This document shows positions 59,420-64,000 of a stretch of DNA of 64,000 nucleotides, piece by piece. The notes beneath the pieces are model-generated. The model searched no databases and was not told where the DNA came from. It was given only the letters and a program-made list of their open reading frames with translations. A program made the translations under genes and the position numbers. Each line of letters opens with the position of its first letter. Within the stretch, counting starts at the first letter, position 1. The stretch comes from Methylotenera sp. (GTDB taxonomy: Bacteria > Pseudomonadota > Gammaproteobacteria > Burkholderiales > Methylophilaceae): contig NZ_JAURYU010000036.1 in the NCBI RefSeq assembly GCF_030653755.1, positions 1 through 64,000 on the forward strand, written 5' to 3'.

Positions 59420-59860
59420 ATGGATCAGACAATACATTTACCAAAAGCAAAAGGAATTAACTGTTTATCCTTGCGCTTAACACCAGTATCAGCAAGCAAA
59501 TCTATTGGAACCGTTTTTGTAGCGTTGCTGTTCCTTAGTGGCTGCGCTTCAACGCCGCAGCCACCGACGTCAGATTTGCAAGCGGCTGAGCAAGCAATTG
59601 CAAGTGCAGAACGAGCACGTGTCGCTGATTATGCCTCAGTCGAACTAAGTGATGCACGCGACAAACTCTCAGCGGCTCGTAGCGCAGTACAAGAAGAAAA
59701 AATGGTCCAAGCCCAGCGCCTCGCCCAACAGGCAAAAGCTGACGCTGAATTAGCTTCAGCCCGAGCAGATGTGGCTAGGGCTCGTGTGGTTAACGAGCAG
59801 ATGCAAAAAGGTACCGACACACTCAAGCAAGAAATGCAGCGTAAGACAGGAGATCAATAA
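59420..59860 (+). CDS. DUF4398-type lipoprotein
   Basis: 146 residues. An unusually long n-region (about 30 residues) precedes the hydrophobic helix and lipobox LSGC (Cys near 41). After a Pro/Thr linker comes an Ala/Arg/Glu-rich helical domain of DUF4398 type (LQAAEQAIASAERARVADYA). Probably lipid-anchored and coiled-coil. Its TAA/ATG junction with the next gene overlaps by one base, so the two form one unit. G+C is higher than in the flanks. Confidence 0.82.
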   Translation: MDQTIHLPKAKGINCLSLRLTPVSASKSIGTVFVALLFLSGCASTPQPPTSDLQAAEQAIASAERARVADYASVELSDARDKLSAARSAVQEEKMVQAQRLAQQAKADAELASARADVARARVVNEQMQKGTDTLKQEMQRKTGDQ

Positions 59861-60852
59861 TGAAAACACAAATCTGTAATACAAGAACGCTGATAGCCAC
59901 CGCAGTTGCCTCTGTGATTTTGGTGGCATGCTCAGCTACGCCAATCCAGCCAGAGGCGGACAATACTGCGCGCAGTAAGTTGACTCAGTTGCAGTCTGAC
60001 CAGCAGCTTGCAAGGCAGGCACCAGTTGCTATTAAGGAAGCGGAATACGCTGTGCGCGCTGCCGAGGAACCTCAGGGAGACAAAGAGCAGGGGATGCACC
60101 TGATGTACATCGCAGAGCGCAAGGTTGATATCGCTCAGGCACTAGCGGAAAGTCGCCTGTTAGTAGAGCAGCGTGCGATATTGAGCCAGCAACGTGAGAG
60201 TGCACGTCTCGATTCGCGCACACAAGAAGTTGACATCGCACGTAGCAAGACCGAATCTGCGCGTATGGAAACATTAGCTGCTCAGCAGGAAGCGAATAGT
60301 GCTCGCAGCAATGCTGAATCCGCACGTATAGAGACATTAGCTGCGCAGAAGGAAATTGATAGTGCTCGCAGCGGGGAAGAATCTGCACGTCTAAACACAT
60401 TGGCTGCCCAAAAGGAGTCTGCTGATGCGCAACAAAAGACGGCTGACTTACAACGCCAGATTGAAGAACTTAATGCTAAGACCACCGAACGTGGCCTAGT
60501 TGTAACACTAGGGGACGTGCTATTTGACACAGGCAGGGCTGAACTCAAGAGTGGTGCGGCCAATAATCTAGCTAAACTAGCTACATTCCTCAAGCAGTAT
60601 AAGGACCGCTCCGTGCTTATCGAAGGTCATACTGACAGTGTCGGCAACGAGGATTACAATTTGGCTTTGTCGCAGCGTCGTGCTGATTCGGTAAAGGTCT
60701 GGCTGATGAAGCAGGGGGTGAATTCAGACCGCCTCGTTACATCTGGCAAGGGTGAAGTTTCACCAGTCTCTGGTAACGATAGCGCCTCTGGGCGCCAGCT
60801 GAACCGCCGCGTTGAAGTTATTATTGAAAATACAAGCGCAACCACAGAGTGA
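59860..60852 (+). CDS. DUF4398/OmpA-family lipoprotein with tandem repeats
   Basis: 330 residues. Signal with lipobox-like LVAC (Cys at about 24), a DUF4398-type helical domain, a tandem-repeat coiled coil (residues about 114-195), then an OmpA peptidoglycan-binding domain: LGDVLFDTGRAELKSGA, VLIEGHTDSVG and the Asp/Arg motif NLALSQRRADSVKVWL. It should tie the outer membrane to peptidoglycan with the repeat as a spacer. Partner of the preceding lipoprotein. Confidence 0.87.
   Translation: MKTQICNTRTLIATAVASVILVACSATPIQPEADNTARSKLTQLQSDQQLARQAPVAIKEAEYAVRAAEEPQGDKEQGMHLMYIAERKVDIAQALAESRLLVEQRAILSQQRESARLDSRTQEVDIARSKTESARMETLAAQQEANSARSNAESARIETLAAQKEIDSARSGEESARLNTLAAQKESADAQQKTADLQRQIEELNAKTTERGLVVTLGDVLFDTGRAELKSGAANNLAKLATFLKQYKDRSVLIEGHTDSVGNEDYNLALSQRRADSVKVWLMKQGVNSDRLVTSGKGEVSPVSGNDSASGRQLNRRVEVIIENTSATTE
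60199..60444 (+). repeat. 63-bp tandem repeats inside the OmpA-like gene
   Basis: Four units begin at 60199 (57 bp), 60256, 60319 and 60382 (63 bp each). Each encodes SAR-x-ETLAAQ-x-E-x-SARS-x-E or a variant. The last three are exactly 21 codons long. They form a predicted alpha-helical coiled coil. Confidence 0.85.
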
Positions 60853-60979
60853 AAATACAGGTTAGCATATTTACCTGCTATTAACGTCTTGCTTGGGCTG
60901 AGTTTTTAAGTGATCTGATTCAAGCAAAAGTACGCGCAACAATTCTGCGCGTGACAATGTAATCTTTACTAGCTCAGAC

Positions 60980-61028
60980 CTGATCTGACAGTTACCGAAT
61001 TTTTAGGTTGTCTGTCAGATCAGTTTTT
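60980..61028 (+). terminator. Probable terminator of the lipoprotein/OmpA unit
   Basis: Perfect 12-bp arms CTGATCTGACAG / CTGTCAGATCAG with a 20-nt loop and TTTTT after the second arm. Confidence 0.65.
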
Positions 61029-61183
61029 GGTTTAGATTTTTCCATCTCAATTTAATTTCCCACGGAGAAAAAAGTCTTCAATTGCATACTGTTGGCACAA
61101 ATCTGTAGTGCAGAGGTTTTAATGTAAATTGTACCTCGTATTTTTGGTAGTTTCGGGACATGTTGCTATTCCAAAAAGCCCCA

Positions 61184-61222
61184 TCAGCTTAACTTGATTC
61201 GTTGCGAATCAAGTTAAGCTGA
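61184..61222. repeat. Perfect 17-bp inverted repeat
   Basis: TCAGCTTAACTTGATTC / GAATCAAGTTAAGCTGA around a GTTGC loop. There is no T-tract on either side. It may be a shared terminator for convergent genes, a protein-binding palindrome or a remnant of a mobile element. Confidence 0.75.
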
Positions 61223-61337
61223 CTTGTTACGATGATGAGTGTTATAAACGCAACACTTTTCGTAAGTAATTTTATTTCGTATAATGTATATTATGTAAAA
61301 TTATAAGCTCACACAAACAATCTCAATAAAATTTAGG

Positions 61338-61619
61338 CTATGAATCAAATTCAGAGCGCCAAACATGTTCCGCCATAACTTCAGGCGGTGCGACCTTCTC
61401 ACGGTCAGCTTTGCGCTTGAGATAGGCTTTATAATCCCTATTATCTTTGTAGATTTTGTAAGCTGTAAATACAAAGATAATGAACATAAGAAAGCTAAGT
61501 GAGAAATAGAAATACATCCAAAACTTAGTGCAGCCTATCCAGTGTTGAGGCTGTGCCGAGCAATAAAGTGAGTAATCTATTAAGTTGATGATAAAGCTGA
61601 AAAAATCATGAGTTATCAT
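61338..61619 (-). CDS. Small single-pass membrane protein, copy A (unknown family)
   Basis: 93 residues. It aligns without a gap to the neighbouring copy over residues 1-71 with about 32 identities. Conserved core: DYSLYC at 15-20, a 9-residue spacer, GCTKFW at 29-34 (a C-x9-C pair), a hydrophobic helix at about 36-56 and then a basic segment (YKIYKDNRDYKAYLKRKA). By the positive-inside rule the cysteines would be periplasmic. No known family recognised. Confidence 0.7.
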   Translation of the reverse strand: MITHDFFSFIINLIDYSLYCSAQPQHWIGCTKFWMYFYFSLSFLMFIIFVFTAYKIYKDNRDYKAYLKRKADREKVAPPEVMAEHVWRSEFDS

Positions 61620-61687
61620 TATATTTAGATATTAATTCAGGGAGTTAAAACAGAATATCAGATTTAGATGTGTTCAAGCACTGGTTT

Positions 61688-61948
61688 TCAGGCATGCTTT
61701 TGTATAGGCTCTGCTGGCTGGTCTGTGTCTTGTTTGGCTTTATTCTGTAAATAGTTTTTAAGTTCAATATTTTCTTTATGTATCTTATAGCCAATGAATA
61801 TGCAAATGATAAGTAGTAGTAAGCTTGAGGATAAATAAAAGATAGCCCAGAATTTTGTGCAGCCATCCAAGTAATGGTGTTGTGATGCACAGTAAAGAGA
61901 GTAATCAAATATGTTATTTAGTTGATTTATTAGCGCTGTAAATTTCAT
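61688..61948 (-). CDS. Small single-pass membrane protein, copy B (unknown family)
   Basis: 86 residues, paralogue of the next gene downstream: DYSLYC at 15-20, GCTKFW at 29-34, hydrophobic helix at about 36-56, then YKIHKENIELKNYLQNKA. Tail differs (QDTDQPAEPIQKHA). This frame is chosen over another open frame here because it alone matches the paralogue. No strong ribosome-binding site (the ATG follows AAAAA). Both copies are read toward the OmpA unit. Confidence 0.7.
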   Translation of the reverse strand: MKFTALINQLNNIFDYSLYCASQHHYLDGCTKFWAIFYLSSSLLLLIICIFIGYKIHKENIELKNYLQNKAKQDTDQPAEPIQKHA

Positions 61949-62226
61949 TTTTTATAGATTATTGTTATTTTGTTACAGATTATTTACAATTTTTTACAAT
62001 GTTATATGAAAATCTTTACTGTCGAAAGTATTTAATTGCTATTTTTGACGTAAATATAAAATATAGACATAAGCTTTAAGCTAACGATACTTTATAAAAA
62101 TTGGTAATACTTAGCCGCTAAGATAAGAAGAGATGCTTGTGAATATTTTGAAAACTTATCAATACAGAAGGATATATTTTTTGCTAATAGTTATTTGAGA
62201 CGACTGCTAATCAAGTTAAATGGTCA
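61949..62226. other. 278-bp A+T-rich intergenic region
   Basis: Upstream of the small membrane genes and after the stop of the GGDEF-EAL gene. It must hold their promoter, but none near consensus was found. Repeated TTACA / TTTACAA motifs at about 61974-62000. Confidence 0.4.
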
Positions 62227-64000
62227 TTATGTCCATTCTTGGTACCAAGTTTCAAAATCGCTTACTGGAATTGGCTTGGTCATGTAATAACCCTGACCAT
62301 AATCACAATTCATATCTTGGAGAAACTTCCAGACTTTAATGTTTTCAATGCCTTCAGCGACAACATGTAAGCCCATGTTATGCGCTAGTTCGATGGTCGA
62401 ACTGACGATAATCCGATCATTCTGATTATGCTCAATATTCATGACAAATGACTTATCTATTTTAAGCTCACTCACAGGTAACTCTTTTAGATATGATAAC
62501 GATGAGTAGCCTGTACCAAAATCATCAATCGCTAGCTTAATGCCCATTTCAGATAGATGCAGCAAAGTTTGTTTTGCACGATGCGGATCATCCATGATGC
62601 TACTTTCAGTTACTTCTAATGAAATTAGTGATGTATTGGAGCCCGTTGATTTTAATATTTCAGTTACTTTATTTGGAAAGTCTGAATCAATTAAATCTCT
62701 TGCAGAAATATTCACTGCAATTGGGATTAATATCCCCTTCTCTATCCATTGAGCACTCACTTTAGAGGCTTCTGCAATCATCCAAAGCGTGATGTCTCTG
62801 ATTAACCCTGTTTGCTCGGCAAATGGGATGAATTGGTCAGGAAAAACAATCCCTCTAGCTGGGTGTTTCCACCTGATCAGAGCTTCAACTGATGTCACCA
62901 CCCTACTTTTAAGATCAATTTTAGGTTGAACAAACAACATTAGTTCATTGTTTAATATAGAGTTTTTAAGCTCAGAAACTAAGGTTAAATTAACATTGCT
63001 CCCAGCATCAAAACTTGAATCAAATATCACAGGACCAGATTTTTTTACCTTTGAAACCTGCATGGCAATCTCTGCAAAGCTTAAGAGTTGTTCAATTTGA
63101 TGACTGTGAACTGGGTAACTTGCAATGCCAATCCCTGCGGTGATATCTACATAGTTATCATCCAATTGAATTGGTTTCTCAAAAGCCTGTAGTAGTTTTT
63201 GTGCGATATTCAACGCTACATTAGCATCAGTCCCAGGCAACAACACTGCAAACTCATCCCCTGAAATTCTTGCAACAACATCGTTGTCCTTACGAAACAC
63301 TTGCGAAATACGTATTGATACGGCATGTAACAACTGATTTCCAAAATCATGACCTAGTACGTTGTTAATTTGTTTAAAACGGTCTAGATTCATGACTAAA
63401 ACTGAGAGTGACTCATTGTTGGCTTCTGATTTATAAATAGCAGTATTAAGCTCTTTCATGAAAGAGGCTCGGTTAGGCAATCCAGTCATCTCATCCAAGT
63501 AAGCTAATTTAAGAATGCTTTTTTCCCTATCAGCAATCGCTGTACGCATGCTACTGAAAGCGCTACTTAGCTTTCCTAACTCATCTTTCCTTGAAGTATC
63601 AACTTTAAATGAATAATCACCCTCCTCTAACTTTTTTGCTGTATTAGCAAGTTCTACAATTGGCTGTGCAACAATTCTAGAAACATACAGAATGCTGACG
63701 ATAAAAATGAGCATCCCAACTATACTTAAAATTAAAAGATTAAGTAATAAAACCTGAAATGGCGCAGTAGCTTCATCAATGGAGCGCTGTAAAACAGCAT
63801 ATAGAGAATCGTTGATATTTTTAAAAATAGTGACATAACGAGTACCAAAAGCCATCTCTCCAATAGTAAGTTCAAAATTGCTATTGGTATTTAATGCAGG
63901 TTGTGTCGCAGTGTATTTGACGATTTTCTCACTTGAATCAACACTCATTGTCCCAGCTGTAGAGCGCCAAGGGCTTGCTCCTGATTGGCTGATGAAAGTA
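62227..64000 (-). CDS. HAMP-GGDEF-EAL c-di-GMP protein, N-terminus outside the window
   Basis: About 590 codons are visible. The frame stays open past the ATG at 63948 up to the window edge, with sensor-like sequence (ISQSGASPWRSTAG), so the true start is outside. Order: end of a periplasmic sensor domain, a membrane helix, HAMP, a GGDEF domain with SGDEF in place of GGDEF (VARISGDEFAVLLPG), and an EAL domain with EALIRWKHP and DDFGTGYSSLSYLKELP. The EAL metal and catalytic motifs look complete, so phosphodiesterase activity is likely; cyclase activity is possible since S/GGDEF variants can work. Confidence 0.9.
   Translation of the reverse strand, partial: TFISQSGASPWRSTAGTMSVDSSEKIVKYTATQPALNTNSNFELTIGEMAFGTRYVTIFKNINDSLYAVLQRSIDEATAPFQVLLLNLLILSIVGMLIFIVSILYVSRIVAQPIVELANTAKKLEEGDYSFKVDTSRKDELGKLSSAFSSMRTAIADREKSILKLAYLDEMTGLPNRASFMKELNTAIYKSEANNESLSVLVMNLDRFKQINNVLGHDFGNQLLHAVSIRISQVFRKDNDVVARISGDEFAVLLPGTDANVALNIAQKLLQAFEKPIQLDDNYVDITAGIGIASYPVHSHQIEQLLSFAEIAMQVSKVKKSGPVIFDSSFDAGSNVNLTLVSELKNSILNNELMLFVQPKIDLKSRVVTSVEALIRWKHPARGIVFPDQFIPFAEQTGLIRDITLWMIAEASKVSAQWIEKGILIPIAVNISARDLIDSDFPNKVTEILKSTGSNTSLISLEVTESSIMDDPHRAKQTLLHLSEMGIKLAIDDFGTGYSSLSYLKELPVSELKIDKSFVMNIEHNQNDRIIVSSTIELAHNMGLHVVAEGIENIKVWKFLQDMNCDYGQGYYMTKPIPVSDFETWYQEWT

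Larger units (their letters stand above)
60853..61337. other. 485-bp intergenic region rich in inverted repeats
   Basis: No gene seen. It holds a small hairpin (ACGCGCA / TGCGCGT, 60932-60952), a likely operon terminator at 60980-61028 and a 17-bp-arm palindrome at 61184-61222. It lies between the end of the OmpA-like gene and the stop of the minus-strand small membrane gene. Confidence 0.6.

Noticed and set aside
60199-60444. CRISPR-like repeat array
   Set aside because: Repeats are contiguous in-frame coding units without spacers; no cas genes are nearby.
59535-60593. Several minus-strand open frames across the lipoprotein and OmpA genes
   Set aside because: They arise from the repeat-rich, higher G+C coding sequence on the plus strand and have no start signals or family match.
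58808-61337. Intact insertion sequence or integrative element around the OmpA unit
   Set aside because: Inverted repeats and odd composition are present, but no transposase or integrase and no matching terminal repeats with target duplication were found.
61645-61908. An overlapping minus-strand frame with a membrane-like peptide (starting MITLFTVHHN) over small membrane gene B
   Set aside because: Only the frame at 61688-61948 aligns with the neighbouring paralogue; this one is out of frame with it and has no independent support.

Overview
The window looks like a chromosome segment of a low-to-moderate G+C betaproteobacterium. The best guess is the family Methylophilaceae (Methylotenera-like). 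This rests on gene order (rpsF-priB-rpsR-rplI-dnaB-alr-radA; rpsB to rnhB envelope cluster; yceD-rpmF-plsX-fab cluster), the PriB gene, the HpnCDE squalene route and A+T-rich codon use. The taxon is an inference; no rRNA is present.

Layout. 1-4.1 kb: two tRNA-Asn genes with a clear promoter, an AsmA-like protein, an aspartate aminotransferase and a secreted trypsin-like protease with TPRs. 4.3-12 kb: uvrB, then the ribosomal/replication block rpsF-priB-rpsR-rplI, dnaB, alr, radA. 12-15.2 kb, minus strand: hpnE-hpnD-hpnC, which convert farnesyl diphosphate to squalene. 15.3-22.1 kb: a methylthio-nucleoside phosphorylase, peptide deformylase, tRNA-Ser(UGA), two tandem cupin paralogues, glnD, map and an HDOD protein. 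22.3-37.1 kb: a long plus-strand block linking translation (rpsB, tsf, frr, map nearby), UMP kinase and envelope synthesis (uppS, cdsA, dxr, rseP, bamA, skp, lpxD, fabZ, lpxA, lpxB) and ending in rnhB. 37.1-43.3 kb, minus strand: an RsmI-like methyltransferase, a DUF4139 protein, a Maf-type pyrophosphatase and a two-subunit pyruvate carboxylase (pycA/pycB). 43.6-55.9 kb, plus strand: yceD-rpmF, plsX-fabH-fabD-fabG-acpP-fabF (fatty-acid synthesis), then pabC-mltG-tmk-holB-pilZ-tatD and a PhnP-like metallo-hydrolase.

55.9-64 kb is the accessory end. It holds small hypothetical proteins, a HAD phosphatase, a decayed Rieske ferredoxin gene with a one-base frameshift, a Yip1-like membrane protein, a lipoprotein/OmpA pair with 63-bp internal repeats and higher G+C, several long inverted repeats, and a tandem pair of small single-pass membrane proteins sharing an ungapped DYSLYC-x9-GCTKFW signature that I do not recognise. 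A GGDEF-EAL c-di-GMP protein runs off the right edge.

No CRISPR array, intact insertion sequence, prophage or rRNA operon was seen. The core is ordinary. The most promising unexplained items are the twin small membrane proteins (61.3-61.95 kb), the palindromes and repeats around the OmpA pair, and the hairpin leader of tsf.
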